NCBI GenBank assembly: GCA_002869695.1
Contig: PKUD01000032.1
Location: 1 to 62,861 of the forward strand
DNA: 62,861 bases
Source of the DNA: Desulfuromonas sp.
Lineage (GTDB): Bacteria > Desulfobacterota > Desulfuromonadia > Desulfuromonadales > Geopsychrobacteraceae
Direction: 5' to 3'
This document shows, one piece after another, positions 8,828 through 17,069 of this stretch; the stretch's first letter is position 1, and each line of letters begins with the position of its first letter. A program made the translations under genes and the position numbers. The notes beneath the pieces were generated by a model. It ran no database searches. It saw only the letters and a list, made by a program, of their open reading frames with translations, and was not told the DNA's origin.

Positions 8828-10000
8828 TCAAAGTTTCTCAAAAATTCCCGCAGCGCCCATGCCACCGCCGATGCACATCGAGACCATCCCGTAGCGTGCC
8901 TCTCGGCGCTGAAGTTCATGCAGCAGGGTGGCAGTCAGCTTGGCGCCGGTGCAGCCCAGCGGGTGGCCGAGGGCGATAGCTCCTCCGTTGACGTTGATGA
9001 TTTCCGGGTTGAGCTGCAGTTCCTGAATCACCGCCAACGCCTGGGCGGCAAAGGCTTCGTTGAGTTCGATCAGGCCGATGTCGGTCTCTTTCAGTCCAGC
9101 CAGGTTCAGGGCCAGTGGAATTGCTTCCACCGGGCCGATGCCCATGATCTCGGGTGGCACACCACGGGCCGCAAAAGCGACAAAACGGGCCAGCGGTTCG
9201 CCACCGAGTTTTTTCAGGAATTCCTCTGAGACAACCAGCGATGCGGCAGCACCGTCCGTCATCTGTGACGAGGTTCCAGCGGTAACCGTGCCGTCCATCT
9301 TGAACGCGGGTTTAAGCCCGGCCAGACCTTCCTGGCTGGTCTCCGCCCGCACCCCATCATCGATCCTGACCAGTTCAGTCTCTTTTTGTACTTTGTTCTT
9401 ATCCAGGCGGGTCAACTCGACTTCCACCGGAATGATCTCATCGTTGAAGCGGCCCGCCTCGATGGCGGCGGCCGCCTTGGCGTGGCTGCCGACAGCAAAG
9501 GCATCCTGCGCCTGGCGAGAGATGTCATATTTGTCGGCGACCAGTTCAGCAGTGATCCCCATTGAGGCGAAAGTTTCTGGCCATTCGGCGGCCAGGGTCG
9601 GGTTGGCGCTGTATTTGTTCCCGGCCATCGGCACCATGGTCATCGATTCCGCGCCGCCGGCGACGATACAGTCGGCAAAGCCGGCGATGATCCGCTCGGC
9701 GGCCAGAGCAATTGCCTGCAGTCCGGAGGAACAGAACCGGTTGATGGTCTGCGCCGGTACCTGATAGGGCAGGCCAGCCTTGAGACTGGCGATGCGCGCC
9801 ATATTCATTCCCTGCTCACCCTCGGGGAAGGCGCAGCCGAGCAGAACGTCGTCGATCTGCAGCGGGTCGATCCCGGTCCGTTCGACCAGCCCGGCGATGG
9901 CGGCCGCCGCCAGATCGTCGGGGCGCATATCTTTGAATTTGCCTTTTTTTGCCCGGCAGCCGGGGGTGCGATAGCTGGCCAGAATGTAGGCTGTTTTCAT
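8828..10000 (-). CDS. fadA: Acetyl-CoA acyltransferase (3-ketoacyl-CoA thiolase)
   Basis: A 390-residue thiolase starting at the ATG at 10000 (MKTAYILASYRTPG), with GGAGG nearby; a longer in-frame extension has no ribosome site. Catalytic elements are all present: the nucleophilic Cys in NRFCSSGLQA, His in NGGAIALGHPLGCTGA, and the second Cys in GMVSMCIGGGMGAAG. It cleaves 3-ketoacyl-CoA to acetyl-CoA and a shortened acyl-CoA. It follows fadN by 38 bp on the same strand. Confidence 0.93.
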   Translation of the reverse strand: MKTAYILASYRTPGCRAKKGKFKDMRPDDLAAAAIAGLVERTGIDPLQIDDVLLGCAFPEGEQGMNMARIASLKAGLPYQVPAQTINRFCSSGLQAIALAAERIIAGFADCIVAGGAESMTMVPMAGNKYSANPTLAAEWPETFASMGITAELVADKYDISRQAQDAFAVGSHAKAAAAIEAGRFNDEIIPVEVELTRLDKNKVQKETELVRIDDGVRAETSQEGLAGLKPAFKMDGTVTAGTSSQMTDGAAASLVVSEEFLKKLGGEPLARFVAFAARGVPPEIMGIGPVEAIPLALNLAGLKETDIGLIELNEAFAAQALAVIQELQLNPEIINVNGGAIALGHPLGCTGAKLTATLLHELQRREARYGMVSMCIGGGMGAAGIFEKL

Positions 10001-10038
10001 CTCTATCCTCCGCAATACTATAGCAATTTCTCGATTTA

Positions 10039-12426
10039 TTAATTTCTTAACGGTTTTCCGGTTTTCAGCATGTGCTGAATCCTTTGCCCCGTTTTCCTGT
10101 TGCCACACAGCCTGAGGAAGGCCTGGCGTTCCAGTTCCAGCAGGTACTGTTCGGAGACTTCCATCCCCGGCGGGACGTCACCACCGGTAATGACATCGGC
10201 GATGATGCCACCGATCTCTTTTTCATATTCGGTAACGAAGCCTCCCTGCTGCATGTTCCACAGCTGGGTTTTAATGCTGGCAGCGATGCTGCGACCCGGG
10301 GCGGGAAGGTTTTTTACCGGTCGAGCCGGGCGATAGTTGACAGCCAGAGCCAACACCTTCTGCTTGGCATCAGCGATCAGGCGGTCGATATCCATGCTGA
10401 TGCTGTCACCTGGGCGCATATAGTTCAGCCCTCGCAGTTCGGCTGCGCCCATGGAGACAGTCGCCATGCCGATCTGTTTGAAATACTTGAAAATGAAGGG
10501 GGAAACGTCGGTGTCGTACTGCTGTGCCAACTGTACCGAACGCAAGCACATCTCCTTGGTACCACCGCCGGCCGGCAGCAGGCCGACACCGATTTCTACC
10601 AGGCCCATATAGGTTTCCGCGTAGGCGTTGATGGCATCGGCGTGCAGGCTGAATTCGCAACCGCCGCCGAGGGTCATCCCAAAGGGCGCGGCGACCACCG
10701 GAACCTTGGCGTACTTGACTGACATGGTCGCTTTCTGGAAGGCGCGAACCATCATGTCGATATCCTCATAGGCTCCTTCGGCCATCGCGACCGCCATCAT
10801 CATCAGATTGGCACCGACCGAGAAATTGGTCCCCTGGTTGCCGATCACCAGCCCGACCCCTTCTTTTTCGGCGCGCTCAATAGCTTTTTTGGTCATGGCC
10901 AGGGTGCCGCCGCCGATGGCGTTCATTTTCGCGTGGAACTCGAGGCCGAAGACCCCGTCGCCGAGGTCGAGCAGAGAGCAGTCGCTGTTCTTCTCCACTA
11001 CGCCGCCGGCCCGCCGGATGATTTCCAGGCTGATCTCGCCTGGCTTGACCGGCACCGGGCGGTAGGTCCTGCTTTGCAGGTCGAAGTACTCCTTTTTGCC
11101 GGCAGCGGTGAAGCGGTAGAAGGATTCGACTTGGTGCAGAACATCGGGAACGGCAACCCCGTCCTTTTCTGCTCGCTTGAGGAAACTGGCGACACCGATG
11201 GCGTCGAACATTTCGAAAGGTCCTATCTCCCAGTTGAAGCCCCATCTCATGGCGTTGTCGATGTTGACCACATCATCGGCGATCTCGGGAATCCGCTTGA
11301 CAGTGTAGAGCAGGGTGTCGCGCAGACTGCACCAGGCAAATTCGGCCCCCTTGTCCTTGCCCGCAAGAATGGTTTGAATCCGCTGACCAGGGTCGTCGAT
11401 CTGTTTGGTGCTCTGAACCGATGGGAATTTCGGCTTCTGGGCCGGCTGGTAGTCGCCGGTTTTATAGTCGTAGAAAAGGATCTGGCGTTTGCCATCGACC
11501 TTTTCCTTGCGGTAGAAGCCCTGCCCGCTCTTGTCGCCGAGCAGCCCTCTTTCGATCATCCGGGCAAGAAATCCGGGAAGCTTAAATACCTCACGTTCTT
11601 CATCATCGGGGAGCATTTCGTAAGAGTTGTTGCCGACGTGAACCAGGGTGTCAAGCCCGACCAGGTCGGAGGTGCGGAAGGCAGCACTTTTCGGCCGGCC
11701 GGTAGCCGGACCGGAGATGCTGTCGACTTCTTCAACCGTCAGGTCGAGGGCCAGCATGTGTTCAATCCCCTTGAAGATGGCATAGACGCCGATCCGGTTG
11801 GCGATGAAATTCGCCGTGTCTTTAGCGTAGACGATACCTTTGCCGAGCCGGCGGCTGATGAAGTCGGCCATCCCGTTGACGATCTCCGGGGCGGTCTCTT
11901 TGCAGGGGACTATTTCCAGCAGGCGCATATAGCGAGGGGGGTTGAAAAAATGGGTCACCAGGAAATTCCGGTGCAGTTCCTGCGGCAGGGCACCGACCAT
12001 GGCGTTGACCGACAGGCCGCTGGTGTTGGTTGATAGAATCGTGTCTGCGGTAAGGAAGGGCGCGATTTTTCGCAGGAGTTCGAGCTTGATCGGCAGGTGC
12101 TCGATGACCACCTCGATCACCCAGTCGCATTCTTTAAGGCGAGGCAGATCGTCCTCGAAGTTCCCGACGCTGATCTGAGCCGCATATTCAGCCAGGTAGA
12201 GGGGAGCCGGTTTGAGTTTGGCCAACCCCTTGAGGCCGCCGGCGGAAAGACGATTACGGACCTGCGGGCTCGCCAGGGTCAAGCCCTGACCCTGCTCTTC
12301 TTCGGTGAGTTGTTTGGGCGCCATGTCGAGCAGCAGAACCTCAAGCCCGGCATTGGCCAGATGTGCGGCGATGGATGCTCCCATGACACCAGCGCCGAGA
12401 ACGGCGACGCGGTTAATCTGCCTCAT
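10039..12426 (-). CDS. fadN: 3-hydroxyacyl-CoA dehydrogenase / enoyl-CoA hydratase fusion (FadN type)
   Basis: A 795-residue bifunctional protein. The start is the ATG at 12426 with GGAGG upstream; the open frame runs further but without support. The NAD-binding motif VAVLGAGVMGASIAAHLA is at the N-terminus and the hydroxyacyl-CoA dehydrogenase C-domain follows (THFFNPPRYMRLLEI, ANFIANRIG). The crotonase domain comes last (SVGANLMMM, GMTLGGGCEFSLHADA), the reverse of the FadB/FadJ order and the same as FadN. It hydrates enoyl-CoA and oxidises the 3-hydroxyacyl-CoA. It leads the fadN-fadA-acd operon. Confidence 0.92.
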   Translation of the reverse strand: MRQINRVAVLGAGVMGASIAAHLANAGLEVLLLDMAPKQLTEEEQGQGLTLASPQVRNRLSAGGLKGLAKLKPAPLYLAEYAAQISVGNFEDDLPRLKECDWVIEVVIEHLPIKLELLRKIAPFLTADTILSTNTSGLSVNAMVGALPQELHRNFLVTHFFNPPRYMRLLEIVPCKETAPEIVNGMADFISRRLGKGIVYAKDTANFIANRIGVYAIFKGIEHMLALDLTVEEVDSISGPATGRPKSAAFRTSDLVGLDTLVHVGNNSYEMLPDDEEREVFKLPGFLARMIERGLLGDKSGQGFYRKEKVDGKRQILFYDYKTGDYQPAQKPKFPSVQSTKQIDDPGQRIQTILAGKDKGAEFAWCSLRDTLLYTVKRIPEIADDVVNIDNAMRWGFNWEIGPFEMFDAIGVASFLKRAEKDGVAVPDVLHQVESFYRFTAAGKKEYFDLQSRTYRPVPVKPGEISLEIIRRAGGVVEKNSDCSLLDLGDGVFGLEFHAKMNAIGGGTLAMTKKAIERAEKEGVGLVIGNQGTNFSVGANLMMMAVAMAEGAYEDIDMMVRAFQKATMSVKYAKVPVVAAPFGMTLGGGCEFSLHADAINAYAETYMGLVEIGVGLLPAGGGTKEMCLRSVQLAQQYDTDVSPFIFKYFKQIGMATVSMGAAELRGLNYMRPGDSISMDIDRLIADAKQKVLALAVNYRPARPVKNLPAPGRSIAASIKTQLWNMQQGGFVTEYEKEIGGIIADVITGGDVPPGMEVSEQYLLELERQAFLRLCGNRKTGQRIQHMLKTGKPLRN

Positions 12427-12665
12427 CGTGATCCTCCATTCTTTTTCGGGGTCAGAACGTTCCCCCGGAACCAGACTGTAAATATTATTATATAGTCTCT
12501 GGCGGCAGGTTGGGGAGAAGCAGCTAAAATCTTTCTGTTTTTCTTGGTGCGTTCGACCTTCTTGCCGGAGAGGCAAGCCTCTGGCCCTTTTTGTCTGCTT
12601 TTCACCCACATCCCCCGAGCTGACATCGACAGGCCTCAAAGCCCTTCTATGAAGGGACAAAGCGG

Positions 12666-12694
12666 TTGACTTCAGCGGGCTGCTATGCTATTTA
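12666..12694 (+). promoter_or_regulatory. Predicted sigma-70 promoter of the atp cluster
   Basis: TTGACT at 12666-12671 and TATTTA at 12689-12694 with exactly 17 bp between them, 44 bp before the atpZ start. The rest of the 311-bp divergent gap to fadN holds no gene that I can support. On the minus strand a TATAAT box near 12490 may serve fadN, but I see no convincing -35 for it. Confidence 0.55.
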
Positions 12695-12737
12695 AAGTCG
12701 GCTTTACGGCAGAATTGTATGCTGTATACACTTTGTG

Positions 12738-13007
12738 ATGGCAGAAGATAACAAACAGCTATTTAAATCTCTCGGCTTTCTTTCGAGCGTCGGAATTTCC
12801 ATGGTGGCCGCAACCTTTATCGGGCTGGCCATGGGATACTACCTCGACAAGTGGCTGGGAACAGACCCCTGGCTGACCCTGATCTTTCTGTTGCTCGGGA
12901 TCGTCTCGGGGTTTCGCAATATCTTTATCCTGACCTCTCGTGAGCTGCGGCGACAGGAGCGTAGCGAGCGGGAGAGTGACAGTAATGAAGATGACCGACA
13001 AGGATGA
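12738..13007 (+). CDS. atpZ: AtpZ/AtpI-family small membrane protein
   Basis: An 89-residue protein with two membrane segments (about 15-37 and 46-66) and a charged C-terminus, typical of the AtpZ/AtpI (F0F1 ATPase-associated) family. The ATG at 12738 follows directly on an in-frame GTG. The motif MGYYLDKWLGTDPWLT between the helices is characteristic. Members help ATP synthase assembly or magnesium/calcium supply. Its 3' end overlaps atpI by 23 bp. Confidence 0.75.
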   Translation: MAEDNKQLFKSLGFLSSVGISMVAATFIGLAMGYYLDKWLGTDPWLTLIFLLLGIVSGFRNIFILTSRELRRQERSERESDSNEDDRQG

Positions 13008-13359
13008 TGATCAGCTGCTTGTGGCATTGGCCCGGCGCAACTGGTACATTCTTGGCGGATTGACCCTGTTAAGTCTGTTGTGGCGTTCAATGGACGTGAC
13101 CAAGGGGGTTCTGGCCGGCGGGCTGATCGCGATTATCGCGTACGGTTGGCTCTATCGGTCGGCGGCGAGCGCTCTGGCTCATCCGGACCAGGGAGCGCCG
13201 AAAAGGTATCAAAGAGCATATATCGTGCGGCTGGCAGCTGTTGGAACTGCCATCTATCTGCTGATTGCCAAAGGGGGAGTAAGTCCCCTGGCGCTATCTG
13301 TAGGCCTGTCGGTGGTTGTCATCAATATTCTGTGGACAACCTGGCGACGGATGATCTGA
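12985..13359 (+). CDS. atpI: ATP synthase subunit I
   Basis: A 124-residue protein with four predicted hydrophobic segments, matching the ATP synthase I-chain family by size, topology and position directly before atpB. In related bacteria this protein assists c-ring assembly. The ATG at 12985 lies inside atpZ and has a GGGAGAG upstream; an ATG at 12991 is a possible alternative. Sequence conservation in this family is low, so the name rests largely on context. Confidence 0.72.
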   Translation: MKMTDKDDDQLLVALARRNWYILGGLTLLSLLWRSMDVTKGVLAGGLIAIIAYGWLYRSAASALAHPDQGAPKRYQRAYIVRLAAVGTAIYLLIAKGGVSPLALSVGLSVVVINILWTTWRRMI

Positions 13360-13375
13360 CGAGGAGAAGTAGCAA

Positions 13376-14050
13376 ATGGTTCATCCTTTTCTAATCCTTG
13401 AGTGGCTTGAAAATCTGCTCCATACCCATATCGGCATCCACGTGACCTACACCTGGCTGGTGATGGCGATTCTGATTGTCGTGGCGTTTTTGGCATCACG
13501 GAGCGTGAAGATGATTCCCTCCGGTGTGCAGAATTTCATGGAGTCCGTGGTTGCGGGAGTCGACAATCTGATCGTGGAAACCATGGGCGAGGAAGGCAGA
13601 GCGTACTTTCCCCTGATCGCGACCTTTGCCCTGTTTATCCTGACGTCAAACCTGATCGCGCTGATCCCCGGGTTCTATCCGCCGACGGCGAACCTGAATA
13701 CCAATGCTGCCCTGGCGCTGACTGTTTTTGTCATGACCCATGCGGTCGGCATCAAGAAGCATGGTGCCGCTTACTTCAAGCACTTTATGGGCCCGATCCT
13801 CTGGCTGGCCCCGTTGATTTTTGTCATTGAGATCATCGGCCACCTGGCTCGTCCGCTGTCGCTCAGCCTGCGTCTGTTCGGTAACATGTACGGGCACGAA
13901 GTCGTCCTGATGATCTTCTTCGCCCTGGTGCCGCTTTTCCTGCCGCTGCCGATGATGCTGATGGGTGTTCTGGTCGCGTTTATCCAAACTTTTGTCTTCT
14001 CCCTGCTGGCGATGATCTATATTGCAGGAGCCCTGGAAGAAGCGCACTAA
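13376..14050 (+). CDS. atpB: ATP synthase Fo subunit a
   Basis: A 224-residue, five-to-six-helix membrane protein with GAGGAG before the start. The key proton-channel segment reads [19 protein letters not shown]; the Arg in SLRLFGN is the essential arginine facing the c-ring. The last helix ([22 protein letters not shown]) holds the conserved Gln. It forms the stator half-channels. The window contains no b, delta, alpha, gamma, beta or epsilon genes, so the operon is split, as is common in Geobacter relatives. Confidence 0.95.
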   Translation: MVHPFLILEWLENLLHTHIGIHVTYTWLVMAILIVVAFLASRSVKMIPSGVQNFMESVVAGVDNLIVETMGEEGRAYFPLIATFALFILTSNLIALIPGFYPPTANLNTNAALALTVFVMTHAVGIKKHGAAYFKHFMGPILWLAPLIFVIEIIGHLARPLSLSLRLFGNMYGHEVVLMIFFALVPLFLPLPMMLMGVLVAFIQTFVFSLLAMIYIAGALEEAH

Positions 14051-14063
14051 TCTTTTATGTTTT

Positions 14064-14106
14064 AGCTTTTCGCAAGTGCGAAAGCTTAAGTCCTATAGCA
14101 TATAGG
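14064..14106 (+). promoter_or_regulatory. Two hairpins between atpB and atpE
   Basis: The first is AGCTTT(T)CGCA with TGCGAAAGCT (14064-14086, one bulged base). The second is CCTATA-GCA-TATAGG (14092-14106). Neither has a T tract. Such intercistronic structures can alter mRNA processing or initiation so that the many-copy c subunit is made in excess; that role is inference. Confidence 0.4.
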
Positions 14107-14138
14107 AACAATCAACCTCAGAAAGAAGGAGTAGGAAA

Positions 14139-14405
14139 ATGGAATTTTTTGCATGGTGTATGCTCGCTGCTGGTATCGGTATGGGTCTCGGTTCTGTTGG
14201 TACCGGTATCGGTCAGGGTCTTGCTATCAAGTCTGCCTGTGAAGGCGTTGCACGTAATCCCGGCGCATCCGGTAAAATCATGACCACCATGATGATCGGT
14301 CTGGCGATGATCGAGTCCCTCGGTATCTACGTATTCGTTGTTGCCATGATTATTCTCTTCGCCAACCCCTTTACCGAGCAGGTTGTTCAGCTGCTGGCGA
14401 AGTAA
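14139..14405 (+). CDS. atpE: ATP synthase Fo subunit c
   Basis: An 88-residue two-helix proteolipid with AAGGAG before the ATG. The conserved polar loop is VARNPGASGK and the ion-binding carboxylate is Glu59 in helix 2 (MIGLAMIESLGIY). Gln26 in helix 1 and Ser60 next to Glu59 correspond to two sodium-ligand positions of Na+-type c-rings, but Leu61 replaces the Thr found in the Ilyobacter ring. As far as I recall, Geobacter-type c subunits share this pattern, so ion specificity is undecided. A strong terminator follows. Confidence 0.95.
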   Translation: MEFFAWCMLAAGIGMGLGSVGTGIGQGLAIKSACEGVARNPGASGKIMTTMMIGLAMIESLGIYVFVVAMIILFANPFTEQVVQLLAK

Positions 14406-14426
14406 GTCGGTTATCAGGATTGATGA

Positions 14427-14464
14427 AAAGAGGGTGGATGCGTTGGCATTCACCCTCTTTTTTT
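14427..14464 (+). terminator. Rho-independent terminator of the atp cluster
   Basis: AAAAGAGGGTG...CACCCTCTTTT inverted repeat with an extra GATGC/GCAT pairing in the middle, ending in eight or more T residues. Confidence 0.88.
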
Positions 14465-14562
14465 TATGCGGGAAATTTCATCTAGGATTCTGATGTAATA
14501 TTTTCTACACTGAAAAAGGTTCAATCGCTTCAAGGATATTCCGCAGGGGAGAGCAAGAACAG

Positions 14563-15222
14563 ATGGAGTCCAGGACAGACTACTACCGCGAGCTGATGGA
14601 CCAGTTGAACGAGCTGGAAGATACCTCGCTCGCAGTTGCAAAATCGCTGGAGATCGCCGGTGAGGCTCGGGAGAAGGGGGACGACGGATATGTCCTGTTC
14701 TTTGAAGGCGAGGCTCTCTGCCTTGACGGGGACCTCGAACGGGGTGCGACCCTGCAGCATCGCGCTGTTGAGCGGCTCCCTAACGTGCCCTTCGTGCTCT
14801 CCAATTACGCGGTTGTCATCTCCCGCCTGGGGCGGGTCAAACAGGCCCTGAGGCACCTCGATCATTCCCTGTCGATAGAACCTGACGACCTGCTCTCGCT
14901 CAGCCAGAAGAGTATCTGTCTGTGCAAACTTTACCGGGATGAGGAGGCGCTGCCGTGGTTCGACCGGGTGCTCGAGATCGACCCGGAAAATGCTCACGCA
15001 AGGCGCAATAAAGGGGTTGCCCTGACCCGTCTTGGCCGCAGTGAGGAGGCGATGGCCTGCTTCGAAGAGGTTTTGCAGCGCAACCCTGACGACAGACATG
15101 CCCGGGCGGAGAAAAAAATTCTGGAGGATGAGTTGATCCTGCGCAAAACGCCTTTGGGCTGGCTGATTCTCTGGGTCAGGAAAAGACTGAGCCCATCAGT
15201 GATGCGGATTCTGCGGCGCTGA
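14563..15222 (+). CDS. Tetratricopeptide repeat protein
   Basis: A 219-residue, acidic, soluble protein. At least three TPR units are visible between about residues 80 and 190, with the Ala/Gly/Tyr/Pro pattern (SNYAVVISRLGRVKQALRHL; RRNKGVALTRLGRSEEAMAC). The C-terminus is basic and hydrophobic (LGWLILWVRKRL), perhaps membrane associated. There is no signal peptide. TPRs mediate protein binding and the partner is unknown. It is monocistronic, closed by its own terminator. Confidence 0.75.
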   Translation: MESRTDYYRELMDQLNELEDTSLAVAKSLEIAGEAREKGDDGYVLFFEGEALCLDGDLERGATLQHRAVERLPNVPFVLSNYAVVISRLGRVKQALRHLDHSLSIEPDDLLSLSQKSICLCKLYRDEEALPWFDRVLEIDPENAHARRNKGVALTRLGRSEEAMACFEEVLQRNPDDRHARAEKKILEDELILRKTPLGWLILWVRKRLSPSVMRILRR

Positions 15223-15243
15223 ACAAGCGTTCCACGACTATCG

Positions 15244-15275
15244 GCCAACCCGGGCTTTCGGGTTGGCTTTTTTTA
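15244..15275 (+). terminator. Rho-independent terminator after the TPR gene
   Basis: GCCAACCC/GGGTTGGC stem, 8-nt loop, then a long T run. It overlaps the 3' end of the convergent EamA gene by a few bases. Confidence 0.88.
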
Positions 15276-16142
15276 TTTTGAGCGTGCTTTTTGAACTGAT
15301 TCATATGTGGCGACGGACAAAATCACACTCCCTCCGAGCAATACCGACAACCCGGGAATTTCTCCCACCACCAGCCAGGCGAGGACTGCGGCAATCAGCG
15401 GTTGCAGGCACTGGATCAATGCCACTGTTTTTGCCGGCAACTGCTTGAGACTGAACACCAGCAGGGTGTGCGCCGTGGCGGTGCTGAAAATGCCGAGCAG
15501 GAAAATCTTTAAAAATGAGACAGCCTCCAGGCTCTCGACGCGGGGGTAGTCGACAAAGACAGCCAGCATCAGAGCGACTGCGATGACCTGATGCAACATC
15601 AGGCTGTCACTGCTCTCCCCGTCGAAGCGATATTTCTGCAGCAGGTTGCGCAGGGCAAACAAGATCGCTGAAGAGGTGCCTGAAATAACGCCCAGAGTGA
15701 CCGGTTTCTTCAGATCGGTCAGGTCAGCACCAACCATGATCGTCAATCCGACTAGGACCGTAATCCCGGCGAAAACATCTCCAGCCTTGATCCTATTCTG
15801 GGTGAAGAGCGGCTCAAGCAGGATGGTGACCACAGGAAAGGTGAACATAGCGAGCATGCCGACCGCGACGGTTGAGATCTGCATGGCGTGAAAGAAGGTC
15901 ACCCAGTGCAGGCCGAGCAGGATGCCGAGCCCATAAACCCCGATATACGTGCGCTTCCTGGATAATTTGAAGCTGCGCTTCTGCAGCGCAATGTATAAGG
16001 CCAGGCCTGCCGCAGCAACCACAGAACGTAACTGGATGATCGATGTCGCGTCGAGGGGGATCAGTTTGGCGAACAGCCCGGTGAGGGACAGCAGGAAGAT
16101 TGAGAGATAGAGGCTCGGTAGCCCGACGCGGCAATGAGACAT
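15273..16142 (-). CDS. EamA-family drug/metabolite transporter
   Basis: A 289-residue protein with about ten hydrophobic segments arranged as two EamA repeats of five. The second-half motif LVFSLKQLPAKTVALIQCLQ and the late PLIAAVLAWLVVGEIPG are typical of DMT exporters (RhaT/YdcZ-like superfamily, EamA branch). Substrate is unknown. The ATG at 16142 has no clear ribosome site; a GTG six codons on is an alternative start. Confidence 0.8.
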   Translation of the reverse strand: MSHCRVGLPSLYLSIFLLSLTGLFAKLIPLDATSIIQLRSVVAAAGLALYIALQKRSFKLSRKRTYIGVYGLGILLGLHWVTFFHAMQISTVAVGMLAMFTFPVVTILLEPLFTQNRIKAGDVFAGITVLVGLTIMVGADLTDLKKPVTLGVISGTSSAILFALRNLLQKYRFDGESSDSLMLHQVIAVALMLAVFVDYPRVESLEAVSFLKIFLLGIFSTATAHTLLVFSLKQLPAKTVALIQCLQPLIAAVLAWLVVGEIPGLSVLLGGSVILSVATYESVQKARSK

Positions 16143-16294
16143 TGAAGAGAAACTTTCTACAGTTTTTATTCCGGCGGTTTAGTGCCCTGCCGAAGAATCA
16201 TTCAGGGTGGACTAACTGAATAGTTGTTTTAGCCCTATTTGGGGGAATCTGCAAGATCTGGTCAGAATCCAATAAAGAAAACGGCTAGGTCAGT

Positions 16295-16667
16295 CGACTC
16301 AATCTGGCCCAGGCGGAAACGGAACTGGCCAATGTGCAGGTCGAAGGGGTCGGCTCAGAGAGGCATCGGTCGCCACGTATCGGCAGCAGGTTCTGGTGGC
16401 TTTCCAGGGGGTAGAAACGGGCTGCAGGGCCCGGAATATCTCCAGCGGCAGGGAGTGCTTCTGCCGCTGGCGCTGGTCACCGCCGGTGAGCCCTTGCCCC
16501 TTTCGAAAAACCCTTACCGCTCGGGGTCTGTCAGCTCTCTTGAGATAATCGATACCCAGCGGACGGCGCTGCAGATTGCCCGTTCGGTGTCCTGCCTGCA
16601 GAGGCCGCAGATGGTCACCAGAACCCCTTTGATTAAGGCTCTTGGTGGCGGGAGGCAGGTTTTGTGA
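16295..16667 (+). pseudogene. Frameshifted remnant of an RND efflux outer-membrane factor (NodT/OprM type)
   Basis: Three reading frames in succession give recognisable pieces of a TolC-like outer-membrane factor. From 16295: RLNLAQAETELANVQVEGVG. Then in the next frame: ASVATYRQQVLVAFQGVETG. Then in the last frame to the stop at 16667: YRSGSVSSLEIIDTQRTALQ and finally IKALGGG. These are the C-terminal third of the family in the right order, so at least two frameshifts and a 5' truncation have occurred. No RND pump or membrane-fusion gene remains nearby. A complete terminator follows, fitting a decayed operon end. Confidence 0.7.
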
Positions 16668-16696
16668 GTTGATCCAATGTTTCTGTTAGGACGAGA

Positions 16697-16734
16697 GCCG
16701 GCCAGTCCGATCAGATGGACTGGCCGGCTTTTTT
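16697..16734 (+). terminator. Strong rho-independent terminator behind the efflux remnant
   Basis: Perfect 12-bp stem (GCCGGCCAGTCC/GGACTGGCCGGC), 8-nt loop, six T residues. Its strength beside a dead gene suggests it is inherited from the former operon. Confidence 0.88.
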
Positions 16735-16776
16735 ATTCGCAGAAGGTCTCTGGTTATTAAGCAGTTAAAAGACCGG

Positions 16777-17007
16777 CTAGATCAGGCCCCGGTTACGGAA
16801 AACCCTCATCAGGATGACGCCGAGGATAGAAAGGCAGACCCCGACGCAGATAAACAGCATGCCAAGAGAATGACCGCTTCCCCATCCCCAGAGGTTCTGG
16901 TTTTTCCAGAGCGCCGTCATTGCGATCCCGCTGAAGGTTCCCAGGCCACCGATGATATAAAGCGACAAGGCTGTGACGCCAAGTTTGATATCGGTATTGA
17001 TTGTCAT
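16777..17007 (-). CDS. Small two-helix membrane protein, unknown function
   Basis: A 76-residue protein with AGGAG before the ATG and two membrane segments (about 9-33 and 46-67) joined by a Trp/Asn-rich loop (WKNQNLWGWGSGHS). I do not recognise the family. It lies downstream of the CbcL homologue on the same strand, separated by a GC-rich inverted repeat, so it may be a readthrough partner or an independent gene. Confidence 0.55.
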   Translation of the reverse strand: MTINTDIKLGVTALSLYIIGGLGTFSGIAMTALWKNQNLWGWGSGHSLGMLFICVGVCLSILGVILMRVFRNRGLI

Positions 17008-17031
17008 GATTTTTCTCCTGATCTTTCTGTC

Positions 17032-17066
17032 CGGGGGCCGCTCAATAAGCGACCCCCGTTTTTTTT
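17032..17066 (+). terminator. GC-rich inverted repeat with T tract
   Basis: CGGGGGCCGCT/AGCGACCCCCG (one G-T pair), 5-nt loop, followed by eight T on the plus strand. The flanking genes are on the minus strand, where there is no T tract after the stem. It could stop antisense transcription or attenuate transcription leaving the CbcL gene. Confidence 0.5.
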
Positions 17067-17069
17067 AGA

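Noticed and set aside
10933-12033. 366-codon plus-strand frame over fadN
   Set aside because: Antisense of a gene with both catalytic domains.
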